Origin: Alphaproteobacteria bacterium UBA2903
GTDB lineage: Bacteria; Pseudomonadota; Alphaproteobacteria; CAAGCB01; CAG-977
Direction of reading: 5' to 3'
NCBI GenBank assembly: GCA_002349565.1
Contig: DEDN01000021.1
Span: 16,131 to 38,185, forward strand
Length of the DNA: 22,055 nucleotides
Shown: positions 1 through 6,757 of the stretch, piece by piece
How the letters are laid out: every line of letters begins with the position of its first letter
How positions within the stretch are numbered: position 1 is the first letter of the stretch
The notes under the pieces: generated by a model
The model's database searches: none
What the model was told of the DNA's origin: nothing
Seen by the model: only the letters and a program-made list of their open reading frames with translations
Position numbers and translations under genes: made by a program

Positions 1-1175
1 CGGGGCGGATTGTAACCGTCAACCGCCGCAAAATCGAACGGGAGGCCTATCCGATTATGGCGCGCGCCCCTGTTGCCGTTCCTTTGCAGACGGGCATCAA
101 GGCGATTGATTCCTTTACACCCATCGGACGCGGTCAGCGCGAATTGATTTTGGGCGACCGTCAGACGGGAAAAACCGCTTTGGCTGTTGACGCGATTATC
201 AATCAGAAAAACACGGGCGTGATTTGCATTTATTGCGCGATTGCACAGCGCGGAACGGCGATTGCCCGCGTGGTTGACAATCTGAAAAAATACGACGTGA
301 TGAAAAACACGATCGTCGTGGCGGCTTCGGGCGACGAAACGGCGGGGATGCAGTACATCGCGCCTTACGCGGCGACGGCTATCGGTGAATACTTTATGGA
401 AAAGGGCAAAGACGTTCTGGTCGTTTACGACGATTTGACCGCGCACGCCCGCGCGTACCGCGAATTGTCGCTGCTGCTGCGCCGTCCCCCCGGACGCGAA
501 GCGTTCCCCGGCGACATCTTTTACATTCATTCGCGGCTGCTGGAACGTTCAACGCGCTTGAAGCCCGAATTCGGCGGCGGTTCTTTGACGGCTTTGCCGA
601 TTGTGGAAACCGAAGCGCAAAATATGTCCGCGTACATTCCGACGAACATCATTTCCATTACGGACGGACAGATTTATTTGTCTTCGCCGATGTTCCAAAA
701 GGGCATTCTGCCCGCCATCGACACGGGGCGTTCGGTGTCCCGCGTGGGCGGCGACGCTCAGCTGCCCGCGTACAGCGCTTTGGTGGGACCGTTGAAGCTG
801 GCTTTTTCGCAGTTCGAGGAATTGGAAAGCTTTGCAAAATTCCGTTCGCACTTGGACGCGGAAACGGAACGTCAGCTCAAACGCGGACGCGCCATTCGCG
901 CCGTCATGCAGCAAAAGCAGTTCGCGCCCGTTCCCGTGGTCGAACAAATCGCGATTTTGTTCGCGACGACCGAAGGCTTGCTGGACAATGTGGCGGACGA
1001 TATGCGCGAAAAAGCGTACAGAGCCATCGCGTCGCTGATGAAAACAAAGCACAGGGACACGACGGACGCGATTCTGCACCGTGAAAAGCTGACTCCCGAA
1101 CGTAAAAAAGCGTTGGCGGAGGATATTCGGTCGGCGCTGATTAACGAACATGTTGTGACAGCCAAGCAGGTGTGA
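1..1175 (+). CDS. atpA: ATP synthase F1 subunit alpha, alternate (N-ATPase) type, 5' truncated
   Basis: Nucleotide-binding, non-catalytic alpha subunit of the membrane ATP synthase/ATPase. The reading frame is open from base 3, so the gene enters from the left; the ATG at 57 is internal because conserved family sequence lies before it. Visible motifs are the Walker A loop GDRQTGKTA, the stretch LLRRPPGREAFPGD and the SITDGQIYL segment. Several stretches match the alternate F1F0 (N-ATPase) alpha family better than the housekeeping alphaproteobacterial one: MARAPVAVPLQTG before the P-loop, YRELSLLLRRPPGREAFPGD (housekeeping forms have YRQMS and REAYPGD) and FEELESFAKF. The stop overlaps a possible GTG start of the gamma gene. 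The family is certain. The subtype is judged from remembered family sequences and gene order, not from a tree. Confidence 0.95.
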   Translation, partial: GRIVTVNRRKIEREAYPIMARAPVAVPLQTGIKAIDSFTPIGRGQRELILGDRQTGKTALAVDAIINQKNTGVICIYCAIAQRGTAIARVVDNLKKYDVMKNTIVVAASGDETAGMQYIAPYAATAIGEYFMEKGKDVLVVYDDLTAHARAYRELSLLLRRPPGREAFPGDIFYIHSRLLERSTRLKPEFGGGSLTALPIVETEAQNMSAYIPTNIISITDGQIYLSSPMFQKGILPAIDTGRSVSRVGGDAQLPAYSALVGPLKLAFSQFEELESFAKFRSHLDAETERQLKRGRAIRAVMQQKQFAPVPVVEQIAILFATTEGLLDNVADDMREKAYRAIASLMKTKHRDTTDAILHREKLTPERKKALAEDIRSALINEHVVTAKQV

Positions 1176-1177
1176 GC

Positions 1178-2065
1178 ATGGACATCGAAGGTCTGCAAAA
1201 ACGCATCAAAACCACCAACGATTTGCGATCCATCGTTTCGACGATGAAATCGCTGTCAGCCGTCAGCATTATCCAATACGACACGGCGCTGAAATCGCTG
1301 ATTGAATACGGACGCACGATTAACTTGGGTGTCGTGGCTTTGATGAAAAACGGCGATTTGCAGATTCCCCGCGATCCTCACCTGAAGCCCGAAGCCCGCC
1401 GCGCTTTGGCGGTTGTCATCGGGTCGGACACGGGACTGGTCGGCAAAATGAACCGCGAAGTCGTGCAGTACGCGCAGGATTTTCTGCGTCAAAAGGGCTT
1501 TGCGCTGGACCAAGTGAACTTTATCGCCGTCGGACGTCAAATCATCGGTCAGCTGATGCGCGGCAAGCAAAACGTCATTGAAGCCTATCCCGTTTCAAAT
1601 TCGGTCAAGGCGGTCAGCAAAACGGCGGCTTCCGTTCTGATTACGGCGGACAAATACATTCATACGCACCACGTGACGCACGTTTACGTTTTTTACAGCG
1701 AAAAACGCGGCGTCAGCGTGTCGGCGACGGAAACCCTGCTGATGCCGCTGGGGACGGAGTGGATGGAGCGGCTGAAAAAACGCGGCTGGCCCGGTCGAAA
1801 CCTGCCGACGTACACTTTGCCGCCCGCCAAAATTTATTCCGCGCTGCTCAAAGAACGCCTGCTTATCGAACTGTCCACCGCGATTACGGAAGCTTTGTCC
1901 GCCGAACACCACATGCGGCTGACGACGATGCAGGCGGCGGAAAAAAACATTGACGAAAACTTGGAAACGATGAATTTGCAGTATCAGCAGATGCGGCAGG
2001 AAAACATCACCACCGAACTGCTGGACGTCGTCAATGGCGCCGAAGCGATGCGGAAGAAGAAATAA
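1178..2065 (+). CDS. atpG: ATP synthase F1 subunit gamma, alternate (N-ATPase) type
   Basis: Central rotor-shaft subunit of the F1 sector. The N-terminus (MDIEGLQKRIKTTNDL, then STMKSLSAVSIIQYD) resembles alternate-type gammas, which have TMKALAAV.IRQYE; housekeeping gammas have ITKAMQMVAAAKLRRA there. GSDTGLVGKMN is the conserved GS..GLCG-type segment, and the C-terminal helix ends in NITTELLDVVNGAEAM. I chose ATG 1178 because AGGTG lies five bases upstream and family members begin close to this point. GTG 1172, overlapping the atpA stop, would add two residues. No atpD or atpC follows: the next gene starts on the last base of this stop codon. Gamma as the last gene fits the N-ATPase order (D-C-Q-R-B-E-F-A-G) and not the usual H-A-G-D-C. 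Confidence 0.93.
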   Translation: MDIEGLQKRIKTTNDLRSIVSTMKSLSAVSIIQYDTALKSLIEYGRTINLGVVALMKNGDLQIPRDPHLKPEARRALAVVIGSDTGLVGKMNREVVQYAQDFLRQKGFALDQVNFIAVGRQIIGQLMRGKQNVIEAYPVSNSVKAVSKTAASVLITADKYIHTHHVTHVYVFYSEKRGVSVSATETLLMPLGTEWMERLKKRGWPGRNLPTYTLPPAKIYSALLKERLLIELSTAITEALSAEHHMRLTTMQAAEKNIDENLETMNLQYQQMRQENITTELLDVVNGAEAMRKKK

Positions 2066-2382
2066 TGCGCGTTATCAGCGAATTGCGCCGTCGGATGCGT
2101 CATGTTCTGCCGCCTTTGGTGTGGCTGGTACTGACGTTTTACTTTGGTTGGCACGCGGTCAACGGCGAACGCGGACTGCGGCGGATGTTCGAACTCAAGC
2201 AGGAAATCGCCGTTGCCAAACAGGTCGCCGATGAAATCGCCCTGCGCCGCGCGGAAATGGAACAGAAAGTTCAAATGCTGTCCCCGCAAAGCATTGATGC
2301 GGACATGCTGGAGGAATCCGCCCGCTCGCTGCTGAATATGGGGCAGGACGGCGATTACATCATTTTGGAAAGCGTCGAATAA
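2065..2382 (+). CDS. FtsB/DivIC-like septum formation initiator protein
   Basis: Small bitopic membrane protein of 105 residues. A short basic N-terminus (RRRMR) is followed by one membrane segment at about residues 13-31 and then a charged, heptad-like stretch at about 38-70 (ELKQEIAVAKQVADEIALRR). The tail contains DADMLEESARSLLNMG, the part typical of the DivIC/FtsB family. Known members bridge FtsL and FtsQ in the divisome. The start overlaps the atpG stop as TAATG, so it is probably translationally coupled to the ATPase operon. That is an odd place: in many alphaproteobacteria this gene sits between eno and pdhA. The stop abuts the stop of convergent pgpA with no base between. A function in division is inferred from family only. 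Confidence 0.8.
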   Translation: MRVISELRRRMRHVLPPLVWLVLTFYFGWHAVNGERGLRRMFELKQEIAVAKQVADEIALRRAEMEQKVQMLSPQSIDADMLEESARSLLNMGQDGDYIILESVE

Positions 2383-2856
2383 TCAAAACGGCAGCGGGAC
2401 GTATTTGAATAGCAAAAAGACGGCGATCGCGGCGTAAACGCCCGCAAACACATCGTCCAGCATCACGCCCGTCGCGCTGTGCAGTTTCGAATCCGCCCAA
2501 CAGGCGGGATAGGGCTTTGTAATGTCGAACAGACGGAAAAAGAAAAACGCCGCCATACAGCCCGCGAAGGTCATCGGCGCGGTTGCCAAAGCCAGCCATT
2601 GCCCGACCACTTCGTCAATGACAATCAGACCGGGGTCTTCGACTTTCAATTCGTCCATAACGGTTTTTGCCGCCCAAACGCCGATAAAATAGACAATGAC
2701 GCTTGCAATCATCAAACCCGTCAATCCCGTGTAATGCATCAGCACCCAGCCGAACGGCAAAGCCGCCAGCGATCCGAACGTTCCCGACGCGACGGGGGCT
2801 TTTCCCGATCCGAACCATGTTCCCAAGATAAAAGCGGTTTTTGTTTTTATAGCCAT
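2383..2856 (-). CDS. pgpA: Phosphatidylglycerophosphatase A
   Basis: Inner-membrane enzyme that removes phosphate from phosphatidylglycerol phosphate to give phosphatidylglycerol. At 157 residues it has the family's length. Family motifs in order are GTWFGSGKAPVASGTFGS (about residues 12-29), DPGLIVIDEVVGQW (74-87, acidic pair D81/E82), FFRLFDITKPYP (106-117) and GVMLDDVFAGVYA (130-142, D134/D135). These acidic residues are the metal/substrate site in the family. Hydrophobic segments surround the motifs. The start has a GAAGG ribosome site seven bases upstream. It is convergent with the FtsB-like gene (stops adjacent) and divergent from the M23 peptidase gene, so it is probably a single-gene transcript. 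Confidence 0.95.
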   Translation of the reverse strand: MAIKTKTAFILGTWFGSGKAPVASGTFGSLAALPFGWVLMHYTGLTGLMIASVIVYFIGVWAAKTVMDELKVEDPGLIVIDEVVGQWLALATAPMTFAGCMAAFFFFRLFDITKPYPACWADSKLHSATGVMLDDVFAGVYAAIAVFLLFKYVPLPF

Positions 2857-2934
2857 TTTTTGCCTTCGTTCGAAAAAAAAGTTTTAAAACATCCCCATCA
2901 TATAGTATGATGCAGAAAAACAAAAGGGATTCCG

Positions 2935-4263
2935 ATGGCTGTAAACGAAGAATCGAAAAATCGCCGGCGGTCATTGTTTCACCGCTTGTTCAAGCGGCGG
3001 GAAATCTTGATTCGAAACGGCGCCGACATCAATTGCTGGGATGTTCCCGCATGGGTTCAGGCGGCTGCGGCGGGAACGGCGCTTTGTTTGTGCCTGTGGG
3101 GCGTTTTCGCTTCGGGTTGCTTTTTCAAAAACGCGGCGGTTCTGCACGAAAAAAACAAACGCATCGGCGAAATGGCGGCGGCGTATCAAAGCCTGTTGGG
3201 GGAAGTCGGCGCATTGAGCGAGTATGTCGGTTCCGCATCCGCCGAATTGGAGGAAAACCGCGCCGAATTGACCCGTTTGCGCGATTTGGAAACCGTGCCT
3301 CAGGTCGCTTCCGTGCGCAAATCCGGCGCTTTGCCCGAACCCGAAGATTCCGAAACCTTGAAACGGATTGACGATGCGCAAAGCCGCAACGCTTTGCTGG
3401 CGGCGCGGCTGGATGTCGTGCGCGGCAGACTGGCGGCGCTGACGGAAACGGAAAAAAGCTCGGTTCAAAATACGCACAAAGCGATGCTGCAGCGCGATTT
3501 GGCTATGGCGGATTCGGAACAGCTGCGCGCCAAAGTGCGCAAGCTTGAAACTTTGGTGGCGGCGATGCAGGACACGCAGGTTTTGGCGTTTCGCAAAATG
3601 GCTTCCGTCGCGGACGAAAATATCGGCGTCATCGAAGACGGACTGTCGGGAATCGACGCGTCTTTGAAAACGGCGGGCTTGGGGATGGGAACTCTGTTGG
3701 GACGCATCCGCCGCGACAAAGAAAAAACAGGCACGGGCGGTCCGTTCATTCCCGCCCCTATGCCGCATGAACGCAATCGGGTGAATATCTCTTTGGTCAG
3801 CTTGAACAAACGGCTGGACCGCTGGTATGATCTGAACGCGCTGCAAAACGCTCTGCCGATTGGCAAACCCGTCAACAGAATCCGCGTCACATCGCCGTTC
3901 GGCGCGCGCGAAGACCCGTTCCAAGGCGTTCCCGCCCGCCACGAAGCCGTCGATATCGGCGGGATGACGGGGGAACCCATCTTTACGACGGCTCCGGGGA
4001 AAGTCATTCGCACGGGACGTTGGGGGTGGTATGGAAATATGGTTGAAATAGACCATGGATTGGGGTTCAGAACCCGCTATGCCCATATGGACAAGATTTT
4101 TGTCGCAAAGGGCGATGCCGTCCGCACGGGCGATCAAATCGGCACGGTCGGCAGCACGGGGCGCAGTTCGGGACCGCATTTGCACTATGAGATCCGCGTC
4201 AGGGGCTATGCTGTGGATCCGATGAGTTTTATAAAGGCGAAAAGAAATGTTTTCAAAGATTAA
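2935..4263 (+). CDS. Membrane-anchored M23 (LytM-type) peptidoglycan endopeptidase
   Basis: A 442-residue protein with a basic cytoplasmic N-terminus, one membrane segment (about residues 41-64), a long charged coiled-coil stretch (about 70-230) and a C-terminal M23 domain (about 315-435). The zinc-site residues are present: H336 and D340 (RHEAVD), H384 (YAHMD), H415 and H417 (HLHYE). The first motif reads HEAVD instead of the usual HxGxD, but both ligands remain, so an active cross-link-cutting enzyme is likely. The architecture resembles division and shape factors such as DipM, Csd1 and MepM-like proteins. The ATG is preceded by AAAGGGA. Its 3' end overlaps the bactofilin gene by 17 bases. 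Pairing of an M23 peptidase with bactofilin is a known shape-control arrangement, so the two probably act together. Confidence 0.93.
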   Translation: MAVNEESKNRRRSLFHRLFKRREILIRNGADINCWDVPAWVQAAAAGTALCLCLWGVFASGCFFKNAAVLHEKNKRIGEMAAAYQSLLGEVGALSEYVGSASAELEENRAELTRLRDLETVPQVASVRKSGALPEPEDSETLKRIDDAQSRNALLAARLDVVRGRLAALTETEKSSVQNTHKAMLQRDLAMADSEQLRAKVRKLETLVAAMQDTQVLAFRKMASVADENIGVIEDGLSGIDASLKTAGLGMGTLLGRIRRDKEKTGTGGPFIPAPMPHERNRVNISLVSLNKRLDRWYDLNALQNALPIGKPVNRIRVTSPFGAREDPFQGVPARHEAVDIGGMTGEPIFTTAPGKVIRTGRWGWYGNMVEIDHGLGFRTRYAHMDKIFVAKGDAVRTGDQIGTVGSTGRSSGPHLHYEIRVRGYAVDPMSFIKAKRNVFKD

Positions 4264-4684
4264 ACACGAAAGCGGCACTAAGGTGGTCAATAACGACAGG
4301 CGTCCGAAATCGCCGTCGATTATCAGTTCTGATTTGACGATTACGGGCGATTTGGTCAGCGAAGGCGAACTGCACATTGACGGCGTTGTCGAAGGCGATA
4401 TCCGCTGCCGTCTGCTGGTTGTCGGCGTCAATGCGCGGATTTCGGGATCGATACAGGCGGATGTGGCGAAAATTCACGGCAATGTCAGCGGGCTGCTGTG
4501 CGCGCGTTCCGTGTTTTTGGCGACAACCGCGAAAGTTACGGGCGATATTACGCACGAACGTTTGGAAATCGAACAGGGCGCGTATTTGGAAGGCAACTGC
4601 CGTCACATGGACGATCCGATTCCCGCCGAACAGGCACCTGCGGATTTGATGCTGACCGACGAACGCAAAGCCGAAAAAAAGTGA
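4247..4684 (+). CDS. Bactofilin (polymer-forming cytoskeletal protein)
   Basis: 145 residues with the bactofilin beta-helix core at about residues 27-120: SIISSDLTITGDLVSEGELH opens it, then short repeated turns each carry a G (GVVEGDI, SGSIQAD, GNVSGL, KVTGDI). The flanks are short and charged, as in CcmA and BacA. Bactofilins self-assemble into filaments without nucleotide and place cell-wall enzymes. The start lies inside the M23 peptidase gene (17-base overlap), with AAAGGCG upstream, implying coupled translation. The combination suggests control of cell shape or of a local wall structure. The family is clear; the structure it organises here is not known. Confidence 0.93.
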   Translation: MFSKIKHESGTKVVNNDRRPKSPSIISSDLTITGDLVSEGELHIDGVVEGDIRCRLLVVGVNARISGSIQADVAKIHGNVSGLLCARSVFLATTAKVTGDITHERLEIEQGAYLEGNCRHMDDPIPAEQAPADLMLTDERKAEKK

Positions 4685-4685
4685 T

Positions 4686-5045
4686 ATGAACGCCGAAGAG
4701 GATTTTCACCGCCGCCGCAAAGCTTTCGTTTTGCTGAAAGAGGCGGGGATTTTGCTGGCACAGGACGGTTTTTCGGGATCGCATTTCGATTTGCTGCGGC
4801 AGGCGGGCTTTGTCGAAAGTCAGGCGCGGGGGATTATTGAAACACAGCCGCGCGGTTACGCTTTGGGCGGCGATGTGTACTTTTACCAAGGGGTGGATTT
4901 TTCCCCTTTGAGTTCCGAAAACCGTGAAACGGCAAGGCAATGGCTGCCTTTTTTCAGGCAAAACGGGATGCTGACGGGCAGGGCGTTTGACGGGATGCGG
5001 CGCGGGGATGCCGGTCAGCCGTGGCAGCCCGTTGCGGATTTGTGA
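4686..5045 (+). CDS. Hypothetical protein in bactofilin operon
   Basis: A 119-residue protein of no family I recognise. It starts one base after the bactofilin stop, so it is almost certainly cotranscribed. It has no signal peptide or membrane segment. The N-terminal half is charged and probably helical (RRRKAFVLLKEAGILLAQDG, then HFDLLRQAGFVESQARGII). The C-terminal half is richer in aromatic residues and glycine (GGDVYFYQGVDF, ARQWLPFFRQNG). No Shine-Dalgarno better than a run of A is visible, consistent with coupling to the upstream gene. Codon use matches the neighbours, supporting a real gene. A role with the bactofilin/M23 pair is inferred from position only. Confidence 0.75.
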   Translation: MNAEEDFHRRRKAFVLLKEAGILLAQDGFSGSHFDLLRQAGFVESQARGIIETQPRGYALGGDVYFYQGVDFSPLSSENRETARQWLPFFRQNGMLTGRAFDGMRRGDAGQPWQPVADL

Positions 5046-5064
5046 ATTTTTTTGCATTAACACT

Positions 5065-5093
5065 TTGACGACAGGGGGGCTTTTGGGCTATCC
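5065..5093 (+). promoter_or_regulatory. Sigma-70-type promoter of trcR-gapR
   Basis: TTGACG at 5065-5070 and CTATCC at 5088-5093 are separated by exactly 17 bases, which matches the housekeeping promoter form of alphaproteobacteria. It lies 39 bases before the trcR start codon, in the only non-coding gap (5046-5132) between the bactofilin operon and trcR. The transcript should start near 5100. Confidence 0.7.
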
Positions 5094-5132
5094 TTGCGCC
5101 AAACATTATTTTACATAGAAAAGGATTCTTCG

Positions 5133-5699
5133 ATGTCTTTACCTCTTATGCCCAAAGCGACCGCCGTTTGGCTGGTCGACAACACCGCGCTGACGTTTGA
5201 ACAGATTGCCGATTTTTGCGGGATGCATTCCTTGGAAATTCAGGCGATTGCCGACGGCGACGTCGGGTCGTCCATGATGGGACAAAGCCCGATTGCCAAC
5301 GGTCAGCTGACGGCGGAAGAAATCAAACGCTGCGAAGCCGATCCGAAAGCGTCGCTGAAACTGAACGAAAGCGATCTGCCCGCTTTGTCGATTCGCTCCA
5401 AAGGCGCGCGTTATACTCCGATGGCGAAACGTCAGGACAAACCCGACGCGATTGCATGGATTTTGAAACATCACCCCGAATTGACGGACGCGCAGATTCG
5501 CAAATTGCTGGGAACGACAAACAATTCGATTGATGCGATTCGCAACAGAACGCATTGGAACATGGCGAACATCAAAGCGCGCAATCCCGTATTACTGGGA
5601 CTTTGCACGGAAATCGATTTGAAGAAAGCGGTCGAAGTCGCGCCGAAATCTTTGACGGGCGAAGCCGCTCCGCTGGATGTCGAAGACGCCGAAGAATAA
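5133..5699 (+). CDS. trcR: DUF1013 family cell-cycle transcription factor TrcR
   Basis: 188 residues that match DUF1013 over the whole length. The N-terminal part has a helix-turn-helix look (KATAVWLVDNTALTFEQIADFCGMHSLEI). The conserved middle includes YTPMAKRQDKPDAIAWILKHHPELTD, and a second helical part follows (AQIRKLLGTTNNSIDAIRNR, then HWNMANIKARNPVLLGLC). In Caulobacter the DUF1013 protein TrcR travels with RNA polymerase and affects cell-cycle transcription. ATG 5133 is chosen over the longer frame from 5094 because AAGG lies about eight bases upstream, family proteins start with MSLPLMPKATAVWLVDNT-like sequence, and the promoter -10 would otherwise fall just before the start. It is followed 12 bases later by gapR. 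Confidence 0.92.
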   Translation: MSLPLMPKATAVWLVDNTALTFEQIADFCGMHSLEIQAIADGDVGSSMMGQSPIANGQLTAEEIKRCEADPKASLKLNESDLPALSIRSKGARYTPMAKRQDKPDAIAWILKHHPELTDAQIRKLLGTTNNSIDAIRNRTHWNMANIKARNPVLLGLCTEIDLKKAVEVAPKSLTGEAAPLDVEDAEE

Positions 5700-5711
5700 G
5701 GATAAAAGCCC

Positions 5712-5969
5712 ATGACCGATGAAGTCAAAGATGTAAACGGCGTCGATGCCGCCCGATTGCTGAGCTATATCGAACGCGTCGAACGGCTGGAGGAAGAAAA
5801 GAAAGCGCTGGCGAACGATATCAAAGAAGTGTTCGAAGAAGCCAAATCCGCCAATTTCGATGTCAAAGCCCTGAAAGCCATTTTAAAGATTCGCAAACAG
5901 GACGAAATGGAACGGCAAGAGGAAGAATTTATGCTTGAAACGTACAAACGCGCTTTGGGCATGGATTGA
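5712..5969 (+). CDS. gapR: GapR nucleoid-associated protein (DUF2312)
   Basis: 85 residues with the full DUF2312 pattern: a helix IERVERLEEEKKALANDIK, then EVFEEAKSANFDVKALKAILKIRK, and the tail RQEEEFMLETYKRALGM. GapR clamps overtwisted DNA ahead of replication and transcription forks, stimulates topoisomerases and is needed for normal cell cycle in Caulobacter. The lysine-rich helices that line the DNA channel are present. The gene is 12 bases after trcR with AGGA upstream, so the two form an operon from the promoter at 5065. A terminator hairpin begins 18 bases after the stop. Length and sequence are typical. Confidence 0.95.
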   Translation: MTDEVKDVNGVDAARLLSYIERVERLEEEKKALANDIKEVFEEAKSANFDVKALKAILKIRKQDEMERQEEEFMLETYKRALGMD

Positions 5970-5987
5970 CGGTCTGAATTTTTACAA

Positions 5988-6014
5988 AAAGACGCCCTTG
6001 AAACGGGCGTCTTT
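5988..6014. terminator. Bidirectional terminator between gapR and the LRAT-like gene
   Basis: Ten-base perfect stem AAAGACGCCC / GGGCGTCTTT with a seven-base loop. Read on the minus strand the hairpin is followed by a run of T (TCTTTTTGT), so it is a good intrinsic terminator for the minus-strand gene ending at 6047. For gapR the T run is short, so termination there may be weaker. Confidence 0.8.
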
Positions 6015-6046
6015 GCATGTAATAGGTTCGCTGTTTTCCCAATGCT

Positions 6047-6619
6047 TCAGTCGAACTTGACGGGACGCCAGTTGTAGCGGTCGGACAAGGGCTTTTCTTT
6101 TTTGCGCAAAACGAAGTTTTTAAACCTGTGCCACAGTGATTTTTTCGGGCGCAGAAGAGCGATATTGCGGTGCAAAATTTCCTCCAGCATGGCGAACGAC
6201 ACGACGTCGTTTTCAAAGTTTCCCGTTACACAGCCGCAGGTGAAGCGGTGGCAGTTGTTGAACAAAACGTTGTACGGCGTTTTTTCGTTGATGTGCTTTT
6301 TCGCCCGCTTTGCGATTATCGGCGCGGCAAGCACGATGTCCGTTTTTTCAAAGCAAGCCGTGTAAATGCGGTTGGAGTCGGGGTTCGTTCCGGGCGGAAA
6401 GAAAGTCTTGGGCGATTCGACGCGGATTTGACTGTGACGGTTCAAACTGACGATTTTCCCGTCGCCGATATACACGCCCGTGTGTTCCAGCAACAGCCCC
6501 AAATCGCACTTCATAATACAGCCGACGACGGGTTTGACATCGGGCGAACGCAGGGTTTTATAACGTTTTTTGCGGAAGTTTTTCCGCAGCATGACCATAA
6601 ATCGGCGGCTTTTGTTCAA
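6047..6619 (-). CDS. LRAT-like (permuted NlpC/P60, papain-fold) protein
   Basis: 190 residues if started at TTG 6619. The frame also has ATG at 6643 and 6598. I chose TTG because AGGAG lies seven bases before it and neither ATG has a comparable site. The N-terminus is short and very basic (RKNFRKKRYK). The core has the two LRAT/permuted NlpC motifs: EHTGVYIGDGKIV with H46, and YNVLFNNCHRF with C123, which corresponds to the NCEHF nucleophile motif. Family members are thiol acyltransferases or hydrolases acting on lipids or peptides; this substrate is unknown. The tail is again basic (KNFVLRKKEK). No signal peptide is visible, so it is probably cytosolic or attached to membrane by charge. It is a single-gene unit, divergent from potA. 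Confidence 0.8.
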   Translation of the reverse strand: MNKSRRFMVMLRKNFRKKRYKTLRSPDVKPVVGCIMKCDLGLLLEHTGVYIGDGKIVSLNRHSQIRVESPKTFFPPGTNPDSNRIYTACFEKTDIVLAAPIIAKRAKKHINEKTPYNVLFNNCHRFTCGCVTGNFENDVVSFAMLEEILHRNIALLRPKKSLWHRFKNFVLRKKEKPLSDRYNWRPVKFD

Positions 6620-6701
6620 CGGTTTTCTCCTTTTGAACAGCATTTTACGGCTTTTTGTGCTTTTTTGAAGAAAAAAGATTTTTTGAATCCGTAAATTATG
6701 T

Positions 6702-6710
6702 ATTATAGCA
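6702..6710 (-). promoter_or_regulatory. Extended -10 promoter element for the LRAT-like gene
   Basis: On the minus strand the sequence reads TGCTATAAT, a consensus -10 hexamer with the TGn extension. No good -35 is seen 16-18 bases further upstream, which is acceptable for extended -10 promoters. The transcript would start near 6695 and carry a leader of about 75 bases before the TTG start. The stretch is AT-rich and may also hold the potA promoter, which I cannot define. Confidence 0.45.
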
Positions 6711-6757
6711 AAAACACACGCCCGAATCGGCGCGGCTTTTGAACAGAAGGATTTGAT

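Noticed and set aside
57..59. ATG 57 as a true start of the alpha subunit
   Set aside because: The frame is open to the window edge and upstream residues match the family, so the gene is cut by the window.
2971..4431. Minus-strand open frame of 486 codons across the M23 and bactofilin genes
   Set aside because: It is exactly antisense to two well-supported genes; its composition (rich in Arg, Gln, His, Phe) is what reverse reading of this codon use gives, and no family motif is visible.
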